A stretch of 64,000 nt of DNA from contig NZ_JAUSST010000005.1 in the NCBI RefSeq assembly GCF_030812415.1, forward strand, positions 62,001 to 126,000, read 5' to 3'. The stretch is from Paenibacillus harenae (GTDB lineage Bacteria > Bacillota > Bacilli > Paenibacillales > Paenibacillaceae). This document shows positions 25,692 to 34,691 of the stretch, in pieces; positions within the stretch are counted from its first letter, which is position 1; each line of letters starts with the position of its first letter. Position numbers and translations under genes: made by a program. The notes below the pieces were generated by a model that saw only the letters and a program-made list of their open reading frames with translations, had not been told where the DNA came from and made no database searches.

Positions 25692-26702
25692 ATGATGAAA
25701 AAGAAAATTTTGATTTATACGATGATCTTCGTAATGCTGATTGTTGGTACAGGATTATATATTTTGAAGCAAAACCGTTTTGACATGATGGAGCAGGCGG
25801 TCGAGATTCAATCGTCAGCAGGCATACTAACGGGTACTTTGGCGCTGCCCAAGAACGCTGCGAGTAAGCTGGGATTAGTCCTCTTTATCCATGGCGATGG
25901 AGCGATTAATGCAACACACGATGATGGGTACAAGCCGCTATGGGAGCGATTGGCTAGTCTTGGCTATGCCTCCTTATCCCTGAATAAAAGAGGGATCGGC
26001 GGATCCGAAGGAAGCTGGTTAGAGCAGAGCATGGATGATCGGGTAGATGAGGCTCGTGAGGCGATTGCATGGGCAAAAAAGCATCCGTTGATCGATGCGA
26101 ACAGGATCGGGGTATGGGGCGCCAGTCAGGCGGGATGGGTCATTCCTAAGCTTGCCGAGAAGGAGACGCTCGCCTTCAGTCTTCTTGTATCGCCCGCCAT
26201 TAACTGGCTACGGCAAGGAGCGTATCATACGCGCCTACAGTTGATCAAGGACGGTTATTCGGAAGCAGAAATTCAAGCCAAAGAAATGTATGACAATCGA
26301 GTTCGGCAGCTCTTAGCAAAACAGGCCAACTATGACGAATATCTTACAATGGCGCATGAATACAACATGATGTCGAAAGACAGATGGACATTTGTCGGTA
26401 AAAACTTCTTGTCGGACTCAACGGATGATCTTCGTCATTTCCGTTCGCCGGTACTCCTGCTTCTAGGCGAAGAAGATATCCATGTGGATTGGAAGGAGAC
26501 GGAGCGTGAATATCGCAATAACGTAAAGCCGGAACTGCTGACTGTTGCGGTCTTCCCTGACACCGAGCATTCGATGTTGAGCAAGAAGACAGCCGATTCC
26601 GATTTTCGGGCATTAGTGATCAGTCTCTTCGCGCCTAGGCAAATCACGGTGCCGGGATACATGGATCAAATTGAAAAATTTCTCAAGAAACTGGATTATT
26701 GA
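25692..26702 (+). CDS. Membrane-anchored alpha/beta hydrolase (esterase)
   Basis: 336 residues. Basic N-terminus and one membrane helix (about 5-25), then an alpha/beta hydrolase fold: oxyanion region LFIHGDG, nucleophile Ser145 in GASQAG, acid in EEDIHVD and His in DTEHSML near the C-terminus. The G-A-S-Q-A-G elbow is of the prolyl-oligopeptidase/acyl-hydrolase type. The frame opens at 25638 inside the GNAT gene; ATG 25692 follows GGGAGGG at a long distance. Likely acts on the outer face of the membrane; substrate unknown. Confidence 0.88.
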   Translation: MMKKKILIYTMIFVMLIVGTGLYILKQNRFDMMEQAVEIQSSAGILTGTLALPKNAASKLGLVLFIHGDGAINATHDDGYKPLWERLASLGYASLSLNKRGIGGSEGSWLEQSMDDRVDEAREAIAWAKKHPLIDANRIGVWGASQAGWVIPKLAEKETLAFSLLVSPAINWLRQGAYHTRLQLIKDGYSEAEIQAKEMYDNRVRQLLAKQANYDEYLTMAHEYNMMSKDRWTFVGKNFLSDSTDDLRHFRSPVLLLLGEEDIHVDWKETEREYRNNVKPELLTVAVFPDTEHSMLSKKTADSDFRALVISLFAPRQITVPGYMDQIEKFLKKLDY

Positions 26703-26725
26703 TCGTCAACGTACAGAACATGAAA

Positions 26726-26770
26726 AAATCGCCCTTCACTTGGCCAAGAGGGCCAGTTTAAGGGCGATTT
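26726..26770. terminator. Bidirectional terminator between the hydrolase and collagen-like genes
   Basis: 11-bp perfect stem AAATCGCCCTT / AAGGGCGATTT with A-rich and T-rich sides. It serves the convergent genes. Confidence 0.85.
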
Positions 26771-26940
26771 GATTGGAACCCGATCGGTGAAAGGGCAAGA
26801 TGGGCCTCCTTGGTACAAGTTACCGTGTTGAGGAGGGATACATTCATGAGCATGACCATGGCTATCCGCAGCTTACATGGAGGGAGGACAGGGCAGGTTA
26901 CCCTGCCGCGCCGTCGCTTGACTTTTCACTTACGAACATT

Positions 26941-27936
26941 CTACCTGATTTCGACGCCTGCACTGACGTACCCGGTCACAGCAACCGCTATGAGGGGACC
27001 GCTCGTCACCCTGTGGGTAATTACCAGCACCAGTCGGGTGCCTTCAATAACCGGTACGGCCAAGTCGGCGGCTCCGATGCTGATGTCTCCGGTAGCGACC
27101 GTCCCGGTCATCGCCGGAGCCAAGTCGGTCCCGGCACCTGTTGGAGTAAACAAGTTGCTCGTCGCTGGCGCGCTCCACAGCTCCGCCCTCATGGTAACCG
27201 TCGTTTCGCCCAAAATATTGCCGGCGCTATTGCTGAAGGTAACCGCAATCGCAGAGATCGTCCCGTCGCGCGGTATCGTAAATGCCATATTCATCGTAAT
27301 TCCGGGTTCATCTCCCGAAAGATCGATAACTCCGCCTGTAATATCGGCTTCCCTGGAGTCGCTGAAGCTGACCAATCCACCCGAAAAAGGATTTCCGTTT
27401 AAATCGGATATCGCGGTAGCGGCTATTCCGGACGCAAAAGGAATTATGGTGCCGCCATCCGTGAGTCCGGCTGCCGGCCCCGGGGGTCCAGTGGGTCCGG
27501 GAGGTCCGGGAGGTCCGGCGGTACCGGCTGATCCGGGCGGCCCGGGGGTCCCAGCGGTTCCGGCTGATCCGGGCGGCCCGGCGGTTCCGGCGGCTCCGGA
27601 AGGCCCAGGCGGCCCGGGGGGTCCGGCGATTCCAGCAGGCCCGGACGGCCCGGAGGGTCCAGCGACCCCAGCGGGGCCAGGTGGCCCAGGGGGGCCGGTG
27701 TTTCCGGCAGGTCCAGGCGGTCCGACCTGTCCGACCGGTTCGAAAAATTCGAGTTTCCCGATATATTCGGCAAAAAGCGGACCGCCGTTATTCCTGTTGA
27801 CGACTTTTATTCCTTTCGTTCGTTTAAGCTGGATCGCACGGGGGGTATTTACGCAAATTTTGTTGGACTTACTCGCTCTTGTTTTCTTTCTACGAGCGAA
27901 TCCGGCTTGTTTTGCTTGCCCGGAAAGAATTCTCAC
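26941..27936 (-). CDS. BclB-like collagen-type spore surface protein (1)
   Basis: 331 residues. A basic N-terminus (about 1-50, RRKKTRASKS), then about 29 uninterrupted Gly-X-Y triplets (residues about 69-156, many GPP/GPA/GTA), then a C-terminal beta-rich domain. That domain reads GGTIIPFASG..., MAFTIPRDGTISAIAVTFSN and GTRLVLVITHR, matching the BclB-type exosporium domain. GTG 27936 is chosen because AGGTGGTGAAC precedes it, as before its paralogue; the frame opens at TTG 28023. Probably a trimeric filament on the spore surface. The canonical BclA anchor motif is not visible. Confidence 0.85.
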   Translation of the reverse strand: MRILSGQAKQAGFARRKKTRASKSNKICVNTPRAIQLKRTKGIKVVNRNNGGPLFAEYIGKLEFFEPVGQVGPPGPAGNTGPPGPPGPAGVAGPSGPSGPAGIAGPPGPPGPSGAAGTAGPPGSAGTAGTPGPPGSAGTAGPPGPPGPTGPPGPAAGLTDGGTIIPFASGIAATAISDLNGNPFSGGLVSFSDSREADITGGVIDLSGDEPGITMNMAFTIPRDGTISAIAVTFSNSAGNILGETTVTMRAELWSAPATSNLFTPTGAGTDLAPAMTGTVATGDISIGAADLAVPVIEGTRLVLVITHRVTSGPLIAVAVTGYVSAGVEIR

Positions 27937-28019
27937 ACGTTCACCACCTGGTCTTGTGCCGTAAGGAGCAGACCGGGGCTGTTGAGATGCCAAGGAACCC
28001 CGGTCATGACATAAGCGAT

Positions 28020-28991
28020 TCAATTGATTCTTATGCTTGCGCTGACGTACCCGGCCATATCCACTTCAAGCATAGGACCTCCCGTTATCCTATGGGAGAT
28101 TACAAGCACTAGCCGGGTGCCCAGGGTTATTGGCACGGCCAGGACAGCGGATCCGGTGCTGATATCGCCGAGGCTAACCGTCCCGGTTTGGGGGGGCGAC
28201 AGGTCGACCCCCGCCCCCGTCGGAGTGAACACGTTGCTTGTCGCGGGAGCACTCCACATTTCCGCCCTCAAGGTTAATATCGTGGCGCCAAAATCATGCG
28301 GGATCGTATTGCTGAAAGTAACCGAAATCGAAGTAATCGTCCCGTCTCGCGGCACCGCAAAGGCCAAGTTCAGCAGGAAGCCGAGATTGTTACCCGTCAG
28401 GTCGATGCTGCCGCCGGTTACGGGAACATCCGACCTTGAGGTGCCGAAACCGACCAATCCGACGGAACTTGGGCTGCCGTCAGGCGCATTATTGGAAGAA
28501 ACGGACGTTCCGGAAGCGAAAGGGATAATCGTGTCCCCGCCTGCGGTTCCGGCAGATCCAGTGGGGCCTGGCGGTCCGGTTGGTCCGGTTGGTCCAACGG
28601 CTCCGGCAGGTCCTGGAGGACCCATAAGACCTGCCGTTCCGGCTGGGCCCGGAGGCCCTGGAGGACCGACCGTTCCGGCAGGTCCTGGAAGACCTGGAGA
28701 CCCGACTATTCCGGCAGGTCCGGTGGGACCCGGAGGCCCGACCGTTCCGGCGGGGCCAGGGGGACCGGAAATTCCCGTATCGCCGGGAGGCCCGGCACGC
28801 CCGAGACGCCTGAAGTATCTTGCAAGGAGCGTTTTCCCGCTGATCCTCTGGGCGCTGCGTATACCTCTCGTTCGATACGGCTTGAAGGAACGGGGAACAC
28901 ACACGCATATTATTTTTTTATACCTGCTTATCGTTTTTTTCCTCGCGCGAACGCATTTGGTTGATTTGGCGTGACCGGCATGTTTTCTCAC
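28020..28991 (-). CDS. BclB-like collagen-type spore surface protein (2)
   Basis: 323 residues, paralogous to the gene downstream. Basic N-terminus with CVRARKKT and a PYRTRGI segment shared with the other copy, Gly-X-Y triplets (about 67-150), then the BclB-type domain (DTIIPFASGTSV, LAFAVPRDGTITSISVTFSN, GTRLVLVISHR). GTG start behind AGGTGGTGAAG. The two genes lie in tandem with 83 bases between stop and next start, so they are products of duplication and probably co-expressed late in sporulation. Confidence 0.87.
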   Translation of the reverse strand: MRKHAGHAKSTKCVRARKKTISRYKKIICVCVPRSFKPYRTRGIRSAQRISGKTLLARYFRRLGRAGPPGDTGISGPPGPAGTVGPPGPTGPAGIVGSPGLPGPAGTVGPPGPPGPAGTAGLMGPPGPAGAVGPTGPTGPPGPTGSAGTAGGDTIIPFASGTSVSSNNAPDGSPSSVGLVGFGTSRSDVPVTGGSIDLTGNNLGFLLNLAFAVPRDGTITSISVTFSNTIPHDFGATILTLRAEMWSAPATSNVFTPTGAGVDLSPPQTGTVSLGDISTGSAVLAVPITLGTRLVLVISHRITGGPMLEVDMAGYVSASIRIN

Positions 28992-29377
28992 GTACTCACT
29001 TCACCACCTAGTACATATACTACGAGCATTTGGTTCAATTGCGTGGGATACGGCCCGTAGAGTAGTGTCTATTTTTCTCGAAGTCCAATTACATGTTGCA
29101 CGGCAAACCTATCACCGAGCTGTCAACAATGCCCTTGTATATTCATTTCCCTTTGAAGCATTGCCTTGCCGAATTCAAGCTTATCAATGATCTGAAAAAA
29201 ATCTAATTGCTTGCGCGACATACTGTTAATTCTCCATACTGCCACCTTCCCCTAAGTCCGGATCGATGGGTAAATAGGAAGTTGGCCTCATAAGAGTATC
29301 GAGTAACCATGCAGACAAAGAAAGGTGTTATAATTCTTGTACGGTGACAACGGAATTTTAAAGAAAGGAATAAGTAG
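28992..29377. other. Intergenic region, promoter of the CGNR gene
   Basis: It should hold divergent promoters for the collagen genes and the CGNR gene. A TATAAT at about 29328-29333 is the only clear box. No repeat or RNA element recognised. Confidence 0.4.
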
Positions 29378-29995
29378 ATGCCAAAAAAAATAGCCCCCAG
29401 CTTTTTATTTATTGGGAACCACCCCGTTTTGGACTTTATAAATACGAAGATCGCCGTAGACGGCAAGCCGGTCGATCTACTTGAAACGTTCCCCGATGCG
29501 CTCGATTGGTTGTATAAAGCGGGCTTTCTTAATGAAAAAGAAAGGGTGCAATTCGAACAAAGCTGGGGCAATAGCGACCAAGGATCCCAAGCATTAGAAG
29601 CCGCTAGAGAGCTTCGAAGTGCACTGCTTACAATCATTGAAATTTGTAAGAGCGGAGAAAACATTTCAGTTCGTCAGGATTACCTGGAAACCATAAACGA
29701 CTTACTCTATGATCAAGTTATTACAACGAAGCTTATATATACAGATAATGGTTTCGTTATAAAGAAACGTGTAAAAAGTCAAACGCCAACTGATCTTCTT
29801 GCTCCTATAGCACAGTCGGCTATGGATTTATTTAGCAGGAACACGTTTTCCTTGATTAAAAAGTGCGGGAATCCGGAATGTGTGCTTTACTTTTACGATA
29901 ATAGCAAAAATAGCACACGCCGATGGTGCAGCCAAAAAACCTGCGGCAATAGGATGAAAGTAATGGCATACCTTGAAAGACAAAGGAATCAATAA
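29378..29995 (+). CDS. CGNR zinc-finger regulator with ABATE domain
   Basis: 205 residues. The N-terminal ABATE domain (about 8-140; FIGNHPVLDFINT start) is followed by a CGNR zinc knuckle: KKCGNPECVLYFYDNSK then RRWCSQKTCGNR, supplying four Cys. Proteins of this design are stress-linked transcription regulators, and the ABATE part may bind a ligand. Ribosome site AGAAAGGAAT. It is followed by its own terminator; likely targets are itself or the flavin-type gene behind it, which is inference. Confidence 0.92.
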   Translation: MPKKIAPSFLFIGNHPVLDFINTKIAVDGKPVDLLETFPDALDWLYKAGFLNEKERVQFEQSWGNSDQGSQALEAARELRSALLTIIEICKSGENISVRQDYLETINDLLYDQVITTKLIYTDNGFVIKKRVKSQTPTDLLAPIAQSAMDLFSRNTFSLIKKCGNPECVLYFYDNSKNSTRRWCSQKTCGNRMKVMAYLERQRNQ

Positions 29996-30011
29996 TCAAT
30001 TGGAAATGGCA

Positions 30012-30044
30012 AACGAGGCTCAGAACTTTTGAGGCTCGTTTTTT
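30012..30044 (+). terminator. Terminator after the CGNR gene
   Basis: 10-position stem AACGAGGCTC / GAGGCTCGTT with one G-G mismatch, followed by TTTTTT. Confidence 0.8.
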
Positions 30045-30094
30045 ATTTGCCGCAGGCGGATGGCGCAAAGTTTTATTAATACCCGTAACTATTG

Positions 30095-30123
30095 TTTACA
30101 GGTTAATAAATCAATGTTATAGT
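30095..30123 (+). promoter_or_regulatory. Promoter of the PNPOx-like gene
   Basis: TTTACA and TATAGT with 17-bp spacing. The boxes sit in an AT-rich region with a repeated GGTTAATAAA (about 30101 and 30143) that may bind a regulator. Confidence 0.6.
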
Positions 30124-30170
30124 AACCATAAAGTGGTTTTGGAGGTTAATAAAAGGGGTGACAGACACTG

Positions 30171-31079
30171 ATGACCAACGTTTATCATTCGGGTGAACTG
30201 AGCGTACAAAGGTTAGCCGGTGCGGAAATTGCTGCACAGCAGAACAGCGCGATTGTAAGGGCAAATATCCCCAAAGGTGCCGTTGCCTTCTTGAAAAATT
30301 TATCTCTGATGATTGTGGCTTCCGTTGACGGGAAGGGAAGGGTTTGGAGTTCGTTCCTGACCGGGGAACCTGGGTTTATAGATGTGGAGGACGAAGTAAC
30401 GATTACGATTCATTCCGATCCGGTTAGGAATGATCCCATATACCCGAATCTGATATCGAGCCCTGAAATTGGTTTATTAGCAATTGATTTCAGCAAAAGA
30501 TTAAGAATGAGAATAAATGGAACGGGCTATTTCGATGCGGATCGGCGGATAGTGGTGAAAACCGAACAAGTTTATGGCAACTGCCCAAAATATATCCACA
30601 AAAGAAACGTATCTGCAAATGGAGTTTTCCAAAGATCTCAGAAATCCGAGCAGCGTGGTCTGTGCCTGAATCCCGAACAACAAGTATGGATTCGAAATTC
30701 GGACACATTTTTTATTGGAAGTATTAGTTCCGGAGGGAAAGCAGATGTTTCACACCGAGGCGGACCACCAGGATTTATCAAAGTGATCGATGAAAAGACG
30801 CTCCTTTTTCCTGATTATTATGGGAATTCGATGTTTAATACCCTTGGGAATATTTATAGCAATCCGCGTTCAGGACTGCTATTTATTGATTTCGATTCCG
30901 GTCATTCGTTGCAGCTAACCGGAAATTCCGAAATTATTTGGGATGAGAATGAACTCACCGAGTTTCCGGCGGCAGAACGGATCGTTCGATTTGAGATCAA
31001 TGAAGTTCTTTTTACGGAAAACAATACACAGCTAGGTTGGGACTTTGTGGAATTCTCTCCTTCCATTCCAACGTTGTGA
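30171..31079 (+). CDS. Pyridoxamine 5'-phosphate oxidase-like flavin-binding protein
   Basis: 302 residues with two split-barrel halves. The first holds MIVASVDGKGRVWSSFLTGEPGF and a LLAIDFSKRLRMRINGTGY strand. The second holds FFIGSISSGGKADVSHRGGPPGF and SGLLFIDFDSGHSLQLTGN. The doubled barrel and GGPPGF motif match the PNPOx-like family often fused to or paired with ferredoxin-type reductases; FMN, F420 or heme binding cannot be told apart here. It lies 98 bases before a DsrE-like gene and may be co-transcribed with it. Confidence 0.87.
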   Translation: MTNVYHSGELSVQRLAGAEIAAQQNSAIVRANIPKGAVAFLKNLSLMIVASVDGKGRVWSSFLTGEPGFIDVEDEVTITIHSDPVRNDPIYPNLISSPEIGLLAIDFSKRLRMRINGTGYFDADRRIVVKTEQVYGNCPKYIHKRNVSANGVFQRSQKSEQRGLCLNPEQQVWIRNSDTFFIGSISSGGKADVSHRGGPPGFIKVIDEKTLLFPDYYGNSMFNTLGNIYSNPRSGLLFIDFDSGHSLQLTGNSEIIWDENELTEFPAAERIVRFEINEVLFTENNTQLGWDFVEFSPSIPTL

Positions 31080-31177
31080 ACTCCATGGGGAGGTGGTCTG
31101 CAAAAGAAAATAAGCAAGTATTCAGCATTCGGAATCAAAGAAAAAGTCATACAGAAAAAACGTAGGAGGAGATCAAA

Positions 31178-31543
31178 ATGGTAACAAACAAGGTTGTAAT
31201 CATCATTCAAGCCAATCAACAAGATGTGGGTAAGGCGGTTCATGGATTGTTATACGGACAAGAGCTGCACGAAGAGGGTTTCGAAGTTGAAATTCTTTTT
31301 GACGGCATGGGGACACAATGGCCAGATGCATTCAGTAAGGCGGATCATCCTTTCAATCCGCTATTTAAGCAGGTTATGAAGTCAGGCATTATTAAGGGCG
31401 GCTGCCAAGCCTGCTCAGGATTTTTTGAGGTAGCGGAAGAAGTCCAGTCAACGGGTATTCAGCTAATAGGCAATGAAGCAACGGGAGGACATATTCCGTT
31501 TGTGCAATATATAAAGAACGGATTTCTTCCCATTATTCTTTAG
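31178..31543 (+). CDS. DsrE/DsrF-like sulfur-relay family protein
   Basis: 121 residues with the DsrE fold: an opening VVIIIQANQQD strand, an ILFDGMGTQW loop, and the conserved Cys pair in GGCQACSGFF near residues 75-80. Family members carry persulfide sulfur or act as small redox proteins. The CxxC pattern fits thiol chemistry. Ribosome site GTAGGAGGAG. The operon ends at a terminator at 31585. Confidence 0.85.
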   Translation: MVTNKVVIIIQANQQDVGKAVHGLLYGQELHEEGFEVEILFDGMGTQWPDAFSKADHPFNPLFKQVMKSGIIKGGCQACSGFFEVAEEVQSTGIQLIGNEATGGHIPFVQYIKNGFLPIIL

Positions 31544-31584
31544 GGCGCCAGTCACCTTTGTTGCGGGATTGCTCAAGATGTGAG

Positions 31585-31616
31585 CAAAGGTAGGCTCGGT
31601 TTTCGGGCCTGCCTTT
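31585..31616. terminator. Bidirectional terminator between the DsrE gene and araR
   Basis: 12-position stem AAAGGTAGGCTC / GGGCCTGCCTTT with two G-T-type pairs; lies between convergent genes. Confidence 0.7.
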
Positions 31617-31656
31617 CCGCGCATACTTCGTCTTCGGAAGGAGAAGACGATCATAA

Positions 31657-32748
31657 CTATTCCACTTCGATCGCTTTAACTGTTTCGCCCTCGATCAATA
31701 CGGGCTGGTAGTAGGTATTGGCGGGCAAGTCTTTTTTGCCTTGCAGATTCTTAATGACCCAGTCCGCTGCGTCGCGTCCCATTTGTTCTTGGGGGTGCGT
31801 CAGCGTCGTTAGTTGGATATTCGCGTTTTTGGCGATATAGGAATTGTCCTGGCCAATGATGGACAGCTCGTCCGGAATGGAGATTCCCAGTTTTCTGCAC
31901 ACATTTACGACTTCCAAGCCTACCTCGTCGTTGTAACACACAAGCGCGGTCAATTCATCCCGATTGTCGTTCAGATACGCTTCCAAATTAGCGGACAGGC
32001 CCGGCTTCGACTCCGTATCGAAAGAAAGCACATGCTCGTGCTGGAACCGTAATTTGGCTTCCCCAAGAGCCTTGATAAATCCTTTCATTCTGAACTTCCC
32101 TTGCAAATCGTCCATTTTCGCAATGATGCCGATTTGGGTATGTCCTTTGGCAATCAGTTCCCGGGTTGCGAGATAGCTGGACTGCACGTCATCCAGACAG
32201 AAGAAAGGAACCTCCAGCTCTTCATAATAGGCATTGATCATCGCGAACGGAACCTCCTGCTCCTTAAAAGACAGGTAGTAGGCGATATTTGGATTGTATA
32301 CATTGCTTCTGGTAGGCTCTATAATCAGTCCGTCCACGCCGTAGGACAGCATCATTTCCAACGCCTTTTTTTCCTGGGAGATATCATTATTTGTACTGGC
32401 TAACAGCAAGGAATAGTTATCTTCATTTAATCGGCTTTCAATGCCGCGGATAATGGAGGGGAAGATGTAATCCGAGATATAGGTCGTGATGACGCCGATC
32501 GTTTTATTCATGGCCTTCGCACCCGTTCTGGACCGGTATTGGCTGCTGACGTACGTGCCGGATCCCCTCTCGCTTCGCAGGAACCCCTCGTTTGATAACT
32601 CCAGAATGGCCTTTCGAACCGTTTGCCGGCTAACGTTGTAGCTTTCCTGTAAAACGTACTCCGAAGGGATTTTCTCGCCTGCTTTGTACGTTCCAGAGAG
32701 GATATAACTTTTGATATCATCAATGATGATCTGGTACTTTGGCTTCAT
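31657..32748 (-). CDS. araR: Arabinose operon repressor AraR (GntR-type HTH, LacI-type ligand domain)
   Basis: 363 residues, close to the B. subtilis AraR length. N-terminal GntR winged helix (about 1-70: YKAGEKIPSEYVLQESYNVS, then RQTVRKAILEL) and a periplasmic-binding-protein-like sugar domain (about 85-363; NKTIGVITTYISDYIFP, DELSIIGQDN). This hybrid architecture is specific to AraR. The frame opens at 32910, but ATG 32748 follows AAAGAAGTGG and gives the family start. It is divergent from araBDA, with AraR boxes in both promoter arms, so it represses itself and the operon until L-arabinose binds. Confidence 0.95.
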   Translation of the reverse strand: MKPKYQIIIDDIKSYILSGTYKAGEKIPSEYVLQESYNVSRQTVRKAILELSNEGFLRSERGSGTYVSSQYRSRTGAKAMNKTIGVITTYISDYIFPSIIRGIESRLNEDNYSLLLASTNNDISQEKKALEMMLSYGVDGLIIEPTRSNVYNPNIAYYLSFKEQEVPFAMINAYYEELEVPFFCLDDVQSSYLATRELIAKGHTQIGIIAKMDDLQGKFRMKGFIKALGEAKLRFQHEHVLSFDTESKPGLSANLEAYLNDNRDELTALVCYNDEVGLEVVNVCRKLGISIPDELSIIGQDNSYIAKNANIQLTTLTHPQEQMGRDAADWVIKNLQGKKDLPANTYYQPVLIEGETVKAIEVE

Positions 32749-32778
32749 GCAATCCACTTCTTTCATCGTTATGCGAAA

Positions 32779-32796
32779 AGTTGTACGTACACATTC
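32779..32796 (-). promoter_or_regulatory. AraR operator in the araR promoter
   Basis: AAGTTGTACGTACACATT matches the AraR box pattern ATTTGTACGTACAAAT around the fixed GTACGTAC core. It lies just upstream of the araR ribosome site, so it provides autoregulation. Confidence 0.85.
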
Positions 32797-32941
32797 TAGC
32801 ATGAATTGCATGAAATGCAAATGAAATGACATCATTTGCGATTTCAACGGTACAAGTTTCATGCTTTTCCTTAGGAAAACACCATGATTAGACGAATAAG
32901 GACGGTACATTAGCTTATGTTAGTATAACTATTAGACTATA

Positions 32942-32970
32942 TTGACAAATGTACGTACAGAAAATATACT
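32942..32970 (+). promoter_or_regulatory. araBDA promoter with AraR operator in the spacer
   Basis: TTGACA and TATACT are 17 bp apart. The spacer contains AAATGTACGTACAGAA, an AraR box. Repressor on this site would cover the polymerase contacts. The second box lies about 165 bp away on the araR side, which could allow looping. Confidence 0.88.
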
Positions 32971-33066
32971 AAGGCTGTCAGCAAGAGAAAGCGCCTTCTT
33001 TCGTTCGAAGATCGCGCTATGAGCGATTTCATTTTTGTGCAACCCACGAACAGAGAGGGGAAATAC

Positions 33067-34689
33067 GTGTTCATGAATCATGTAGACTTGAAAGAAGCGA
33101 TAACCAAGGGTGAAACTTCGCTGGGTATCGAATTCGGATCTACGCGGATCAAAGCGGTGCTGATCGATCGTCGTTTCGAGACCATCGCATCGGGAAGCTT
33201 TGAGTGGGAAAATCTGTTGAAAGACGGATATTGGACGTACGATCAGGAGGATATTATAACAGGCCTCCAAACCGCTTACCGTGAAATGAAGCAGGAAGTG
33301 GAACGGAAATACGGAGTCACCCTCCGGACCGTCGGTTCAATCGGGTTTTCCGCTATGATGCACGGCTATATAGCATTCGATAGCACGGGTGAGCTGCTGG
33401 TGCCGTTTCGGACTTGGCGCAATGCAACGACCGGCGCGGCGGCAAGGGAACTAACGGACTTGTTCCAATTCAATATCCCCGAGCGCTGGAGTATCGCTCA
33501 TTTGTACCAAGCGATATTAAACAAAGAGGAGCATGTGCCTCGCATTGATTTTGTAACGACGCTGGCGGGATATATCCACTGGCTGCTGACCGGCAATAAA
33601 GTAATCGGCATCGGAGATGCTTCCGGCATCTTCCCTATAGATGAGTCAACCCATAATTACCATCCAACGATGGTCAAACAATTCGATGAATTAATCGCGG
33701 CCAAAGGCTATCCGTGGAAGCTTGAGGATCTTCTTCCCAAAGTGCAACTTTCCGGCGAGCAAGCTGGCGGGCTAACGGCGGCGGGAGCCGCCATTCTGGA
33801 CCCGGCCGGGGATCTGCAGTCCGGCATTCCGCTATGTCCTCCGGAAGGCGATGCCGGCACAGGCATGGTTGCGACGAATAGCGTAAAGAAGCGTACGGGA
33901 AATGTTTCCGTGGGCACTTCCGTTTTTGCGATGATTGTATTGGAGAAAGAATTGTCCAAGGTTTATCCGGAGATCGATATGGTCACGACGCCGGACGGCA
34001 GTCCGGTCGGCATGGTGCATGCCAACAACTGCTCCAGCGATCTTAACGCCTGGATGGGACTGTTCCGCGAATTCTCGGAAGCGATGGGATTCAATGCGGA
34101 TTCCGGCAAATTGTTCAGCGTGCTGCTGGGCAAGTCGCTCGAAGCAGACCCGGACGGCGGCGGTTTGCTTAGCTACGGTTATCTCTCGGGCGAGAATATT
34201 ACGGGAATCGATAAAGGCCGGCCGTTGTTCGTACGCTCGCCGGAAAGCAACTTTAATCTGGCAAACTTCATGCGAACGCATCTATTTACGGCTTTTGGAG
34301 CATTGAAGCTCGGCATGGACATTTTGACCGAAAACGAACAAGTGGGCATCGACAGCATCTTGGCTCATGGCGGCCTCTTCAAAACTCCTGTCGTTGGACA
34401 AAAAGCTTTGGCCGCTGCGCTGAACGTACCGATCTCGGTTATGTCCACAGCCGGCGAAGGCGGGGCATGGGGCATGGCGCTTTTGGCTTCTTACATGACG
34501 GGCAAGGATCAACAAGAGAGCCTGGCGGACTTCCTCGAGCAGAAGGTGTTCAAAAATGCCGAAGGACAGGAGATTTCTCCGGATGCTGCGGATGTAAAAG
34601 GGTTCCAGGCATTCATTAAACGATATCAAGCAGGGCTTGCCATCGAACAAGCCGCTGTAGACCATCTGCTGGAGAACGGGAGGGACTAA
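33067..34689 (+). CDS. araB: L-ribulokinase (FGGY family)
   Basis: 540 residues. FGGY kinase fold: the N-terminal phosphate loop SLGIEFGSTRIKAVLID, the substrate region FRTWRNATTG, and in the C-terminal half GNVSVGTSVFAM and ILAHGGLFKTPV. It phosphorylates L-ribulose to L-ribulose-5-phosphate; the position in an araBDA operon under AraR fixes this over xylulokinase. GTG 33067 is chosen behind AGAGGGG; the frame opens at 33019 and ATG 33073 is possible. araD follows after 2 bases. Confidence 0.92.
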   Translation: MFMNHVDLKEAITKGETSLGIEFGSTRIKAVLIDRRFETIASGSFEWENLLKDGYWTYDQEDIITGLQTAYREMKQEVERKYGVTLRTVGSIGFSAMMHGYIAFDSTGELLVPFRTWRNATTGAAARELTDLFQFNIPERWSIAHLYQAILNKEEHVPRIDFVTTLAGYIHWLLTGNKVIGIGDASGIFPIDESTHNYHPTMVKQFDELIAAKGYPWKLEDLLPKVQLSGEQAGGLTAAGAAILDPAGDLQSGIPLCPPEGDAGTGMVATNSVKKRTGNVSVGTSVFAMIVLEKELSKVYPEIDMVTTPDGSPVGMVHANNCSSDLNAWMGLFREFSEAMGFNADSGKLFSVLLGKSLEADPDGGGLLSYGYLSGENITGIDKGRPLFVRSPESNFNLANFMRTHLFTAFGALKLGMDILTENEQVGIDSILAHGGLFKTPVVGQKALAAALNVPISVMSTAGEGGAWGMALLASYMTGKDQQESLADFLEQKVFKNAEGQEISPDAADVKGFQAFIKRYQAGLAIEQAAVDHLLENGRD

Positions 34690-34691
34690 CG

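Noticed and set aside
26800..26940. Short frame with HEHDHGYPQLTW-like text behind GAGGAGGG
   Set aside because: The ribosome-like site is tempting, but the frame continues into the antisense of the collagen gene and matches no family that I know.
26810..27964. Long Pro-rich open frame on the plus strand opposite the collagen gene
   Set aside because: Gly-X-Y coding DNA is open on the other strand because of its GC-rich repeats. The minus-strand product has clear domains, and the plus-strand one has none.
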